From the NCBI GenBank assembly GCA_028283605.1, contig JAPWKH010000033.1, positions 186,001 to 250,000 of the forward strand: a stretch of 64,000 nt of DNA, read 5' to 3'. The DNA comes from Arachidicoccus sp. Its GTDB lineage: Bacteria > Bacteroidota > Bacteroidia > Chitinophagales > Chitinophagaceae. Positions 20,357-29,208 of this stretch are shown here, in pieces (positions within the stretch are counted from its first letter, which is position 1; each line of letters opens with the position of its first letter). Below the pieces are notes generated by a model. It did no database searches, was not told where the DNA came from, and was given only the letters and a program-made list of their open reading frames with translations. The translations under genes were made by a program, and so were the position numbers.

Positions 20357-22288
20357 ATGTCAAAAAAAATATTTTTCTTTTTATTGCTTAGCGCCTCAAC
20401 ATTTTTGTTTGCACAAAAACAAAGAAATTTCCTTACGAAACAGGCCTCTGTTTCGGGATTAGAAAATATGTTGGCGAACAATGATAAATGGATTACTTAC
20501 CCGGCTTATGAAAACAGAACACAATGGGATAATATTACCGGTTCGTTTAAGCAAGATCTTATTAAAAATGCGGAAAGAGCTTTGCATTATCAGTTCCAGT
20601 TTATCCCGGCTTCTTCGTATTTGGCTTATGCAAAAACGGGCGATCGAGGCATACAGGAAAATCCTTACGGTCAAAATCTGAATGCGGTTAAAAATTTGGC
20701 ATTAGGAGAATTAGCCGAAGGCAAAGGGCGTTTTATTCCTCAGTTGATTAAGGGAATTGATAATCTTTGCGCGATGCAAACATGGGCACTTTCGGCACAT
20801 TTAGGCGGCTTGCAACACAACCGCAAGGAAGGCGTTATCGATTCGTCAGAAAATGTTATTGATTTAGGGGCAGGCCGCACTGCATCAGTACTTGCATGGA
20901 CTTATTATTTTTTGCACAATGCTTTGGATAAAGAAAATTCCGGCTTTTCCCAAAAAATAGCTTCAGAAATAGAACGCAGAATTATTGAACCTTACGAAAG
21001 CAGAAGCGACTTTTGGTGGATGGCTTTGCAGCATGATAAGTTTGTAAATAACTGGAATGTCTGGTGCAATTATAATGTGCTTACATGTATCTTATTAATT
21101 GAAAAAAGTCAGCAACGCAAAGCGGGATTGGTTTATAAAACCATGCAGTCGGTAGATAAATTTTTAAACTATTATAAAGATGATGGCGCTTGCGAAGAAG
21201 GCCCTTCTTACTGGAGTGAAGCCGGAGGGAATCTATATCATTATCTGAATCTTTTAAGTGAAGCAACCGGCAACAAAATCAATATTTTCAATGAACCTTT
21301 AGTTAAAAATATTGCAGCTTATATATACAAAGTATATATTGATAAAGGCTACTTTGTAAACTTTGCTGATGCGCATCCGAATGCTTCGCCCGATGGCGGC
21401 TTGTTATATGACTTTGGGAAAGCTGTTAATGACGATACTTTGCAATCGTTCGGCGCATGGATTTCTCCGCAGAAAAAATTTCCAAGAGGAGATTTTTGGG
21501 ATGATATAAATTATTTATCTGAATACCCAAAAATAAAATCTTATCCGGGAAAGCAACCATTTCCTGCCAATGTAGAATTTCCTGAAACACAAATCGCCAT
21601 TGCTCGTGATAAAAATGGTTCTCCTGAAGGTTTTTTCTTTGCTGCAAAAGGTGGCAATAATAATGAAAGCCACAACCATAATGATGTCGGTTCATTTATT
21701 TTGTACTACAATGGCAATCCATTGTTTATTGATATTGGTTCCGGAACTTATACTGCGCAGACATTCAGCCGAAAAAGATATGAGTTGTTTAATACTCGTT
21801 CACTAAACCACAATATTCCTTTGATCAATGGAATTGAACAGCATGTTGGAGAAAATTTTAAATCATCGGATTTTAAATATTCTGCAGATAACCGGAAAGT
21901 AAATGTAAGCATTGGTATAGAAAAGGCTTATCCCGACAGTGCTTCGGTAAATAAATGGGAGAGAGGTTATACGCTGGAAAGAGGAAAAATTTTTTCTATT
22001 AAAGATGAATTTGATTTAAAAATAAATAACGGTAATTGTACAAATGATTTTATTACACCCGTTTTGCCTGTGCAAATTTCTCCCGGCGAACTGGAGTTTG
22101 ATGTAAATGGAACAAAGCTTTATATGAAATTTGATGCCAATCTTCTTCATTATAATCAAGACACAATCACTATAAGCGATCCAGCAATTATTCATCAATG
22201 GGGCATTACGTTATATCGAGTTGAATTGAATTTGGATAAGAAAATATTAAACGGAAACAGTATTGTTACTATCAGTAAAAATAAATAA
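20357..22288 (+). CDS. Heparinase II/III-like polysaccharide lyase, exported
   Basis: A 643-residue protein starting at MSKKIFFFLLLSAS, a signal peptide ending at LFA-QK; an upstream ATG at 20327 overlaps the GH88 gene and is less likely. The first half is an alpha/alpha toroid with conserved NNWNVWCNYN and DDGACEEGPSYW segments. From about residue 400 the heparinase II/III-like beta-sandwich domain follows, with ESHNHNDVGSF supplying the catalytic and metal-binding His-Asn-Asp set. Such lyases cleave uronic-acid-containing glycans by beta-elimination. The CAZy family and substrate cannot be settled by eye: glycosaminoglycan, gellan-type and alginate lyases share this fold. Confidence 0.8.
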   Translation: MSKKIFFFLLLSASTFLFAQKQRNFLTKQASVSGLENMLANNDKWITYPAYENRTQWDNITGSFKQDLIKNAERALHYQFQFIPASSYLAYAKTGDRGIQENPYGQNLNAVKNLALGELAEGKGRFIPQLIKGIDNLCAMQTWALSAHLGGLQHNRKEGVIDSSENVIDLGAGRTASVLAWTYYFLHNALDKENSGFSQKIASEIERRIIEPYESRSDFWWMALQHDKFVNNWNVWCNYNVLTCILLIEKSQQRKAGLVYKTMQSVDKFLNYYKDDGACEEGPSYWSEAGGNLYHYLNLLSEATGNKINIFNEPLVKNIAAYIYKVYIDKGYFVNFADAHPNASPDGGLLYDFGKAVNDDTLQSFGAWISPQKKFPRGDFWDDINYLSEYPKIKSYPGKQPFPANVEFPETQIAIARDKNGSPEGFFFAAKGGNNNESHNHNDVGSFILYYNGNPLFIDIGSGTYTAQTFSRKRYELFNTRSLNHNIPLINGIEQHVGENFKSSDFKYSADNRKVNVSIGIEKAYPDSASVNKWERGYTLERGKIFSIKDEFDLKINNGNCTNDFITPVLPVQISPGELEFDVNGTKLYMKFDANLLHYNQDTITISDPAIIHQWGITLYRVELNLDKKILNGNSIVTISKNK

Positions 22289-22291
22289 ACG

Positions 22292-23062
22292 ATGGATTAT
22301 TTAAACAACTATTTTAGTTTGGAAGGCAAAACTGCATTGGTTACAGGCTCCAACAAAGGCATCGGAAAGTCAATGGCAGTGGCGCTTGCAGAAGCCGGTG
22401 CAAATATTATAGGCGTATCGGCAACCTTTCCCGACAGTTCCGATACCGAAAAAGAAATTAAACAACTCGGAAGGGAATTTACAAAATACAATGCTGATTT
22501 TTCTTCACGCGAATCGGTGTATGATTTTATTAAGAATGTGAAAAATGATTTTGAAAACATAGATATTCTGGTAAATAATGCAGGCACTATCATGCGCGAA
22601 CCTGCCGCCAATCATCCTGATGATTATTGGGACAAAGTGATAAACATCAATCTGGATGCACCGTTTATTCTTGCAAGAGAATTTGGAAAAGATATGATTG
22701 CACGCGGCAGCGGAAAAATCATTTTTACTTGCTCCATGTTATCATATCAAGGTGGTATAAATGTTCCCGGTTATACGGCAAGTAAATCCGCAGTTGCAGG
22801 TTTGGTAAAGGCGTTGGCAAATGAATGGGCAGGCAAAGGCGTAAATGTAAATGGTATTGCGCCGGGCTACATTGCTACAGATAATACAAAGAATTTAATG
22901 AATGATCCTGTTCGGTCAAAGTCAATACTGGAGCGCATTCCGGCAGGTCGTTGGGGCAATCCGGAAGATTTGAAAGGCGCTATTATTTATCTTGCTTCTA
23001 AGGCTTCCGATTATGTAAATGGAACGATCGTTAATGTGGACGGCGGATGGATGGCTCGATAA
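22292..23062 (+). CDS. kduD: 2-dehydro-3-deoxy-D-gluconate 5-dehydrogenase (KduD), SDR family
   Basis: A 256-residue short-chain dehydrogenase. The NAD(P)-binding TGSNKGIGKS motif (18-27), NNAG (95-98) and the catalytic Ser148, Tyr161 and Lys165 are all present. In the uronate pathway KduD reduces 2,5-diketo-3-deoxygluconate to 2-keto-3-deoxygluconate. The assignment rests on the KduD-like sequence and on the kduI gene 29 bases downstream. It begins 3 bases after the lyase stop codon, so the genes are translationally close. Confidence 0.85.
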   Translation: MDYLNNYFSLEGKTALVTGSNKGIGKSMAVALAEAGANIIGVSATFPDSSDTEKEIKQLGREFTKYNADFSSRESVYDFIKNVKNDFENIDILVNNAGTIMREPAANHPDDYWDKVININLDAPFILAREFGKDMIARGSGKIIFTCSMLSYQGGINVPGYTASKSAVAGLVKALANEWAGKGVNVNGIAPGYIATDNTKNLMNDPVRSKSILERIPAGRWGNPEDLKGAIIYLASKASDYVNGTIVNVDGGWMAR

Positions 23063-23091
23063 ATATTAATTTATAAATAATAATAATAACA

Positions 23092-23922
23092 ATGGAAATA
23101 AGATTTCAAAACAGCCCGAAGGAAACAAAAGCGATGGATACCAAAGAACTTCGCGATACATTTTTAATTGAACAATTAATTCAGGACGATATTTTAAAAT
23201 TGGTGTACAGCCATTACGATCGAGTGATTGTAGGCGGTGTGCGCCCGGTAGATAAAAAAATATTTCTGGAAAATGATGAAGAACTTAAGGCTTCTTTCTT
23301 TTTGCAAAGAAGAGAAATAGGTATCATAAACTTAGGCGGACCGGGCTCTGTAGAAGCGGACGGCGTTGTTTATAATTTGGAAAAATTATCGTGTTTGTAT
23401 ATCGGCAAAGACACAAAAGAAGTTTATTTTTCTTCGAAAGATAAAAATAATCCTGCGATATTTTACATGCTTTCATCTCCTGCGCATACTAAATATGAAA
23501 CTACTTTGTATCATAAAGAACAAGCATCCGGCGGCGCATTGGGAAGTTCTCAAACAGCTAACCGGCGTACTATTTACAGATACATTCATGAAAAAGGAAT
23601 TAAGAGTTGTCAGCTTGTAATGGGGTTAACAATTCTCGAAACCGGAAGCGTTTGGAATACAATTCCCGCGCATACACATACACGCCGCATGGAAGCATAT
23701 TTCTATTTTGATGTTCCGGAAAATCAACGTGTGATTCACTTAATGGGCGAACCAACGGAAACAAGGCATTTAGTTGTGAATAATAATGAAGCTGTTGTTT
23801 CTCCGCCATGGTCTATTCATGCGGGTTGTGGTACATCCAACTATGGATTTGTATGGGGAATGGCAGGAGAAAATTATACTTATGAAGATATGGATCTTGT
23901 TAATATCAATACTTTAAGATAG
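23092..23922 (+). CDS. kduI: 5-keto-4-deoxyuronate isomerase
   Basis: A 276-residue cupin-type isomerase converting 5-keto-4-deoxyuronate to 2,5-diketo-3-deoxygluconate. The zinc ligands stand out: His194 and His196 in AHTHTRRMEAY, Glu201, and His243 in PPWSIHAGCGTSNY. Length equals that of E. coli KduI. It works directly between the GH88 product and KduD, and the three genes share one operon. Confidence 0.95.
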   Translation: MEIRFQNSPKETKAMDTKELRDTFLIEQLIQDDILKLVYSHYDRVIVGGVRPVDKKIFLENDEELKASFFLQRREIGIINLGGPGSVEADGVVYNLEKLSCLYIGKDTKEVYFSSKDKNNPAIFYMLSSPAHTKYETTLYHKEQASGGALGSSQTANRRTIYRYIHEKGIKSCQLVMGLTILETGSVWNTIPAHTHTRRMEAYFYFDVPENQRVIHLMGEPTETRHLVVNNNEAVVSPPWSIHAGCGTSNYGFVWGMAGENYTYEDMDLVNINTLR

Positions 23923-23932
23923 TCGTAAAGCT

Positions 23933-25213
23933 ATGACGAAAATATTTGCATTTATCTTTTCATTTGTTTTATTGTTAAACGTTGCTATTGTTCAAAGCAA
24001 TAAAAGTATTTTGGTATTAAAAAATCCATCGAATATTCAAAGGGATGGTGAATTAATCATTTTGACAAGAAAGCAAATTGAAAGTAAAACAGGCAAGTTG
24101 CAAACGAAAGATTATGTAAAAATTTACCCGCAACATTCATCGCCTTTGGTTGTTCAGTTTGATGATATTGATCAAGATGGTGTTTGGGACGAAGCTGTTT
24201 TTTTATATTCATTTAAGCCTGAAGAATCTGTTTCATTAAAAATAGAAAAGTTACCTGTAAAAATTGATACTGCTTCAGCTTTGGCACACGTTCGAATGAA
24301 ATTAAAAGATGCAGATGAAAAATTTGGCGAATCGGTTAAGCATGTTGATATGCCTTATCAAAACAAGCCGACAGATTTTTCCAAACAAAAGTTGCCGTAT
24401 TATCTAACAGAAGGTCCGGGTTGGGAAAATGATAAAGTTGCTTTTCGTTTATATTTTGATACGCGCAATGCGAAAGATATTTACGGCAAACGTGTTTCAG
24501 GAATGGTAATGGATACTGTAGGAGCAAATCCTAAAAACAGTTATCATAAATTTTCGAACTGGGGAATGGATATACTTGCCGTCGGTAAGTCGCTCGGAGC
24601 GGGAGGTTTGGCATTTTCTTATAATCAAAACGGAAAAGATACTTTAGTTCGTTTAGGCGGACTGAATGTAAAATCCGAAACTTATGATGAAATCGCCGAT
24701 GGGCCAGTTCGTGCAGTTTTTAAAATGGATTATCACTGGGTGTTGAACAAGCAACCGGTGGAAGTGATTGAATATATCAGCACTTGGGGCGGGCAATATT
24801 TTTACCAGAGTAAAATATTTATAAAAGGAAATCATTTGCCCGAAGATTTGAAAATAGATATGGGTATCTCAGATTTTTATGATAATCAATCGGCAAATTT
24901 TTCTTCCGGAAATGCAAAGGTTGTATACAGTTTTGGCAAGCAGTCGGAAAACAAAGACAATTTAGGAATGGCAATATTTTCGGATGCGAAAAATTTCTCA
25001 AAGTTCTGGTCAATAGGAAAGGAGACAACTCCGGTTTCCGATATCAATCAGACTTATCTTAGTGAAGAAAAAATAAATGCATCAAACCCTGTTGTTTACA
25101 GGTATTACGCATGTTGGAGCAAAACAAATCCAATTTTTGACAACGAAAATAGCTTTGCAGATTTTCTTCATGCTGAGGCTGCTAAGTTTTCTCATCCTGT
25201 TATTATTCATTAA
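23933..25213 (+). CDS. DUF4861 family protein, exported
   Basis: A 426-residue protein with a signal peptide (about 1-21). It has the opening segment of the DUF4861 family: VLKNPSNIQRDGE and a QFDDIDQDGVWDEAVFLY segment whose Asp-rich stretch could bind calcium. The remainder is beta-rich with LTEGPGWENDKVAFRLYFD. Members recur in Bacteroidota clusters for acidic polysaccharides, but their activity has not been defined as far as I know. A glycan lyase or carbohydrate-binding role is plausible given its place after kduI. Confidence 0.72.
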   Translation: MTKIFAFIFSFVLLLNVAIVQSNKSILVLKNPSNIQRDGELIILTRKQIESKTGKLQTKDYVKIYPQHSSPLVVQFDDIDQDGVWDEAVFLYSFKPEESVSLKIEKLPVKIDTASALAHVRMKLKDADEKFGESVKHVDMPYQNKPTDFSKQKLPYYLTEGPGWENDKVAFRLYFDTRNAKDIYGKRVSGMVMDTVGANPKNSYHKFSNWGMDILAVGKSLGAGGLAFSYNQNGKDTLVRLGGLNVKSETYDEIADGPVRAVFKMDYHWVLNKQPVEVIEYISTWGGQYFYQSKIFIKGNHLPEDLKIDMGISDFYDNQSANFSSGNAKVVYSFGKQSENKDNLGMAIFSDAKNFSKFWSIGKETTPVSDINQTYLSEEKINASNPVVYRYYACWSKTNPIFDNENSFADFLHAEAAKFSHPVIIH

Positions 25214-25231
25214 AAAAATAAAAATAAACTG

Positions 25232-25669
25232 ATGAAAAAATATTTTTATTGTTTAATAGTTATTGCATCATTTATCATCTCCATAAATGTAAACGCACAA
25301 AATAAAAAAGTGAAAGAAGTAGAAGCCGCAGTACAGCAACTTACCAAAGCCATGATCGATGCCGATAGCGTACAATTATACGCTTTAACTTATCCGGATC
25401 TTAAATACGCGCACTCAACCGGCAAGGTTCAAAACCAACGAGAATTTGTAGAAGGCATTACTTCCGGACGCTCCGATTTTGTTACAATTGATTTACAAAA
25501 TCAAACTATCGATATTATCGGCAATACTGCTTGCGTGCGCCATATTCTTGATGCCAAAACCAATGACAGTAATGTTCCAGGCCATACAAGGCTCGCAATA
25601 CTTTTAGTTTGGGCAAAGGAAAGCGGAAAGTGGAAATTGCTCGCAAGGCAAGCTGTGAAACCGCAATAG
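25232..25669 (+). CDS. NTF2-like (DUF4440-type) secreted protein
   Basis: A 145-residue protein with a signal peptide (cleaved near VNA-QN, residue 22) followed by a single SnoaL/DUF4440-type alpha+beta domain, with LTKAMIDADSVQLYALTYPDLKYAHSTGKVQ and a C-terminal strand set ending KWKLLARQAVKPQ. Proteins of this fold are small enzymes or binding domains, so no reaction can be assigned. It closes the uronate operon, 18 bases behind the DUF4861 gene, and converges on the potassium channel gene with a 3-base gap. Confidence 0.72.
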   Translation: MKKYFYCLIVIASFIISINVNAQNKKVKEVEAAVQQLTKAMIDADSVQLYALTYPDLKYAHSTGKVQNQREFVEGITSGRSDFVTIDLQNQTIDIIGNTACVRHILDAKTNDSNVPGHTRLAILLVWAKESGKWKLLARQAVKPQ

Positions 25670-25672
25670 TAA

Positions 25673-26632
25673 TCAATCCGCTGGGGTGTATTGTCCCAAT
25701 TTATCCAGTTCAAATATTGTGGTTTTGCCATCTTCACTTTCATGGTACATTTGAACGAATTTGGCATTAAACACAATCTCTTTATGCGTATAAGAAGTGC
25801 GTTTCAACACAGTGTTTGAGTATATATTATCAAAGCCGCGGATCGTTACGTATATCTCCAAATCTGCCGTATGCATATCTTCTGAACTAAAGCCGTAGAA
25901 AGGGCTGCTCTCATCAATCGGATGTACAACTGTCCAATTCATCATCAGCGTTTCAACGCGGCTGCGTTCCAGCGGCAGTTCATAAAATTTATAAGTAGGT
26001 TCACTGCCATTCTCACTGAGCAGTAAGCCGGCATTTACCTGAATGGTAACATCGCTCAGCGCATGTTTATTTTTATAAGATGCGAGGCGAAACATCAGCC
26101 CTGTGCCGCCGCGATACGGGGCAATCACTGCATGCTCGCTAAATTGAATGTGCGCTCTCGCTTTTGAAAATCTTCCGTACATCAAACCGGTTGCAATGGC
26201 AAAAGACAAAAATCCGGATAATGCTTCTATTGCCGCCATCAAATTGGCTCCGTCTCCAATCGGGTTTATCCGTCCGTAACCCACAGTAGTAAAGGTTTCC
26301 GTACTGAAGAAAAATAATTCTTTCATCTTTCCCCAATTCGTTGTCGCAATAAAACCCTGAAAAGAATCCAAGCCGAATAATAAATAGATAAGCGTATATA
26401 AAACATTTACAACAAGGAAGAAAAATAAAATGGTAATAATAAATACACCTCTCGGCATATCCAGCATCGTTTGATAAACACTCATACGTTTCGTAAACGG
26501 AATGCCGGTTTTCTTAATATTATAAGAACCGTCTTTATTGATAAACCGCCCGCCAAAACTATCGGCTTTATTGCCAAAGCCCGTATCGTTATTGACTTTC
26601 GAAAAAGGATTTATTCTTTTGCCTAAACTCAT
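25673..26632 (-). CDS. Inward-rectifier type potassium channel (KirBac family)
   Basis: A 319-residue integral membrane protein. Two transmembrane helices (about 62-87 and 128-150) flank a pore loop with the selectivity filter TVGYG at 116-120. A cytoplasmic immunoglobulin-like domain of about 165 residues follows, starting RFSKARAHIQFSEHAVIAPYRGG, the normal Kir gating domain. Length and order match KirBac channels. The start at 26632 gives a short cytoplasmic N-terminus with the slide-helix region before TM1. It is monocistronic. Confidence 0.92.
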   Translation of the reverse strand: MSLGKRINPFSKVNNDTGFGNKADSFGGRFINKDGSYNIKKTGIPFTKRMSVYQTMLDMPRGVFIITILFFFLVVNVLYTLIYLLFGLDSFQGFIATTNWGKMKELFFFSTETFTTVGYGRINPIGDGANLMAAIEALSGFLSFAIATGLMYGRFSKARAHIQFSEHAVIAPYRGGTGLMFRLASYKNKHALSDVTIQVNAGLLLSENGSEPTYKFYELPLERSRVETLMMNWTVVHPIDESSPFYGFSSEDMHTADLEIYVTIRGFDNIYSNTVLKRTSYTHKEIVFNAKFVQMYHESEDGKTTIFELDKLGQYTPAD

Positions 26633-26708
26633 GCTGATAATTATACCACAAAACTAAAATCTATTTTTTTCTCGGAGCAATATGTTTTTAATATAATTTT
26701 TTTATTAC

Positions 26709-26905
26709 TTGGGCGTGCCGCCAAGCTGCCTGTCCGTTACAAAAACATTTTCAAATTCATCCGCTTGCCGTCGGGCTATGCAGGGCTACGCTTCGCTGCG
26801 GTACTTCGCTTCGCTGCGCACTGCTTCCGCCGCGGCGTGTGTCTGCACACGCTGCTCTGTCGCACCCTTACTATCCCTCACGCGCTCAACGCCCATGCAA
26901 AAGCA
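26709..26905 (+). repeat. GC-rich structured repeat, copy 1
   Basis: A GC-rich island in AT-rich surroundings. TGGGCGT (26710-26716) can pair with ACGCCCA (26889-26895), closing a ~185-base fold. It shares GGGCGTGCC, a 17-base core CGTGTGTCTGCACACGC, GTCGCAC and CTCACGCGCT, in the same order, with the reverse complement of 45838-46016. Short frames through it are not credible genes. Confidence 0.65.
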
Positions 26906-26944
26906 TCGTTATCTTTCAGTGCTGCTTTCAAATACAAAAAACTT

Positions 26945-26952
26945 TACTTTTG
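26945..26952 (+). promoter_or_regulatory. Bacteroidota -7 box for the S9 peptidase gene
   Basis: TACTTTTG followed by C, 20 bases before the ATG at 26973 and just downstream of the GC-rich repeat. Confidence 0.45.
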
Positions 26953-26972
26953 CTTCAATCTAATATTCCAGT

Positions 26973-28880
26973 ATGCGAAAATTTTTATTCATCATATCTG
27001 CATTCACTATGTTGCAAGCAAACGCACAGCAAAATCTTACACCGGAAAAATTATTACAATTAGGGCGTGTAAGCGCACTCGGAATTTCTAAAGACAATAA
27101 ATTACTGATATACAAAGTATCCGTTCCGAATATTCAGGAGAATAAAATGGATTCAAAATTTTATTCCCTTCCGCTTGCAGGTGGCACAGCTGTTGAGGTT
27201 GATAACAAAGATGTATTGCTGAACAACAATAGAATTTCTCCCGATGGAAAATATATTTTGAGCAGCGAAGAAGTAAAGCTGAACAAAGTTTTAGGAAAAG
27301 ATAAATACCAAGACCTTGATAAAACAAGCGGACAGGTTTATACTTCGCTCAATTATCGTCATTGGGACAAATGGTTCGATGGCAGTTTCAGTCATGTATT
27401 TTTTGCTCCTTACGCAAACGGACAAGCAGGCGATAAAAAAGACATTATGAAAGACGAGCCATACTTTTGTCCGCAACAACCCTTTGGCGGCGATGAAGAT
27501 TTTATATGGTCGCCGGACAGTAAAAAAATAATTTATATTACCAAGAAAAAATTCGGAACCGATTATGCCGTAAGCACCAACACCGATATTTTTGAATACG
27601 ATATTGAAACAGGCAATACAAAAAATCTTACGGAAGAAAATAAAGGTTATGATGTTGCGCCCGCATTTAACAAACAAGGTAAATTAGCCTGGCTTCAAAT
27701 GAAAACCGACGGCTACGAATCAGATAAAAATGATTTGGTTGTTTTGACGAAAGGAACTACGGTAAACCTAACCGGATTCAATGATCAAATTCATATAGAA
27801 TCATTTATTTGGGGAAACGATGATAAAACATTGTTCTTCGTAGCTCCGGTTGACGGCACTTTGCAAGTTTTTAGCGTGAATGATATTGGGCTAACCAAAA
27901 TGTTGCCGCGCATTACACAAATATCCAAAGGCGATTTTGACATCAATTCAATCATAGCACAGATTGGTGATGATTTGATTGTTTCTAAAGAAAACATTTC
28001 GCGTGCAGCGGAAATTTATAAACTCAATATTAAAACAGGCGCTCTTACACAACTTACGCATGTAAATGATGAAGCGTATAAAAATATCGCACCTGTTAAA
28101 TCTGAAAAAAAATACATTACAACCTCCGATAATCAAAAGATGCTCGAATGGATTGTTTATCCTCCAAACTTTGATGCAACAAAAAAATATCCTGTTTTAT
28201 TGTATTGTCAGGGTGGCCCGCAATCGCCTACAACACAATTCTATTCTTATCGCTGGAATTTCCAGTTGATTGCTTCGCAAGGTTATATTATTGTTGTTCC
28301 TTCTCGTAGAGGCATGCCCGGCTTTGGAACCAAATGGAACGAAGACGTAAGCAAAGATTGGGGTGGCCATGTAATACAGGATTATCTTGATGCGATAGAT
28401 AATATTTCAAAAGAATCATATATTGATACCTCTCGCAGAGGCTGTGTTGGCGCGAGTTTCGGTGGATATTCCGTATATGAATTAGCCGGCAAACATGAAG
28501 GAAGATTTAAAACTTTCATAGCGCACGACGGCATTTTCGATTTCAGAAGCATGTATGGAACTACAGATGAAATGTGGTTTGAAAACTGGGAAAAAGGCGG
28601 CAACTATTGGGATAAATCAAACAAAGCAGCGCAACATTCTTTTGAGCAATCGCCCAGTAATTTTGTAGATAAATGGAACACGCCGATCATGATTGTGCAA
28701 GGTGGTATTGATTATCGTGTGCCTGTGGAACAAGGGCAGCAAGCTTTTCAGGCAGCGCAATTAAAGGGAATAAAGAGTAAATTGCTATATTTCCCGGATG
28801 AGAATCATTGGGTTTTAAAACCTCAAAATGCATTGCTCTGGCAAAGAGAATTTTTTGGCTGGCTGAAAGAAACTTTGTAA
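26973..28880 (+). CDS. S9 family serine peptidase (prolyl-oligopeptidase type), secreted
   Basis: A 635-residue peptidase. Residues 1-18 form a signal peptide (ending NA-QQ). A beta-propeller-like N-terminal domain with WD40-type PD40 strands (SPDGKYILSSEE, WSPDSKKIIYITKK) covers about 30-370. The C-terminal alpha/beta-hydrolase domain has the catalytic Ser495 in GASFGGY, Asp580 in GGIDYRVP and His612 in DENHWV, the usual order and spacing. It cleaves oligopeptides in the periplasm; whether it is a dipeptidyl or acylaminoacyl peptidase cannot be told from sequence alone. Confidence 0.92.
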   Translation: MRKFLFIISAFTMLQANAQQNLTPEKLLQLGRVSALGISKDNKLLIYKVSVPNIQENKMDSKFYSLPLAGGTAVEVDNKDVLLNNNRISPDGKYILSSEEVKLNKVLGKDKYQDLDKTSGQVYTSLNYRHWDKWFDGSFSHVFFAPYANGQAGDKKDIMKDEPYFCPQQPFGGDEDFIWSPDSKKIIYITKKKFGTDYAVSTNTDIFEYDIETGNTKNLTEENKGYDVAPAFNKQGKLAWLQMKTDGYESDKNDLVVLTKGTTVNLTGFNDQIHIESFIWGNDDKTLFFVAPVDGTLQVFSVNDIGLTKMLPRITQISKGDFDINSIIAQIGDDLIVSKENISRAAEIYKLNIKTGALTQLTHVNDEAYKNIAPVKSEKKYITTSDNQKMLEWIVYPPNFDATKKYPVLLYCQGGPQSPTTQFYSYRWNFQLIASQGYIIVVPSRRGMPGFGTKWNEDVSKDWGGHVIQDYLDAIDNISKESYIDTSRRGCVGASFGGYSVYELAGKHEGRFKTFIAHDGIFDFRSMYGTTDEMWFENWEKGGNYWDKSNKAAQHSFEQSPSNFVDKWNTPIMIVQGGIDYRVPVEQGQQAFQAAQLKGIKSKLLYFPDENHWVLKPQNALLWQREFFGWLKETL

Positions 28881-29208
28881 CATTGTTTAGTTAATAATTT
28901 GTCAATAAAATTAATATAAGGATAAAATAAGCCCTGAAATACATTTACATGAATTGGTATTTACTATGAAATACGCCAAGTCTTCATTTTTTTACGCTTT
29001 TATAAAGCTTATTTAACTGCGACCAAAACAATCCTGAAATTTGTGGGAATCATTATGTAATATTTTAAGAATAAAAATTAAACAAATGTTTGATTAATTT
29101 TTCTTTTAGGATTACTTTTGAAATTCTGATGGATTATAAATTTTATTATAGTGGCAGGATATATTTTTCATCTTGTTTACAAAAAAATAATAGTGTTATT
29201 CAATGCAC
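28881..29208 (+). promoter_or_regulatory. Upstream region of the RND efflux operon with a dyad and -7 box
   Basis: No gene is visible in this 328-base gap. A -7 box, TACTTTTG, lies at 29113-29120. Just upstream, 29076-29095 holds an imperfect dyad centred on AACAAATGTT, at the position of the -33 element. A TetR-type repressor would be a typical binder, but no such gene is in the window. Confidence 0.35.

Noticed and set aside
26709-27091. Overlapping plus-strand frames of 74-108 residues
   Set aside because: They translate the GC-rich repeat and the start of the S9 peptidase gene in wrong frames.
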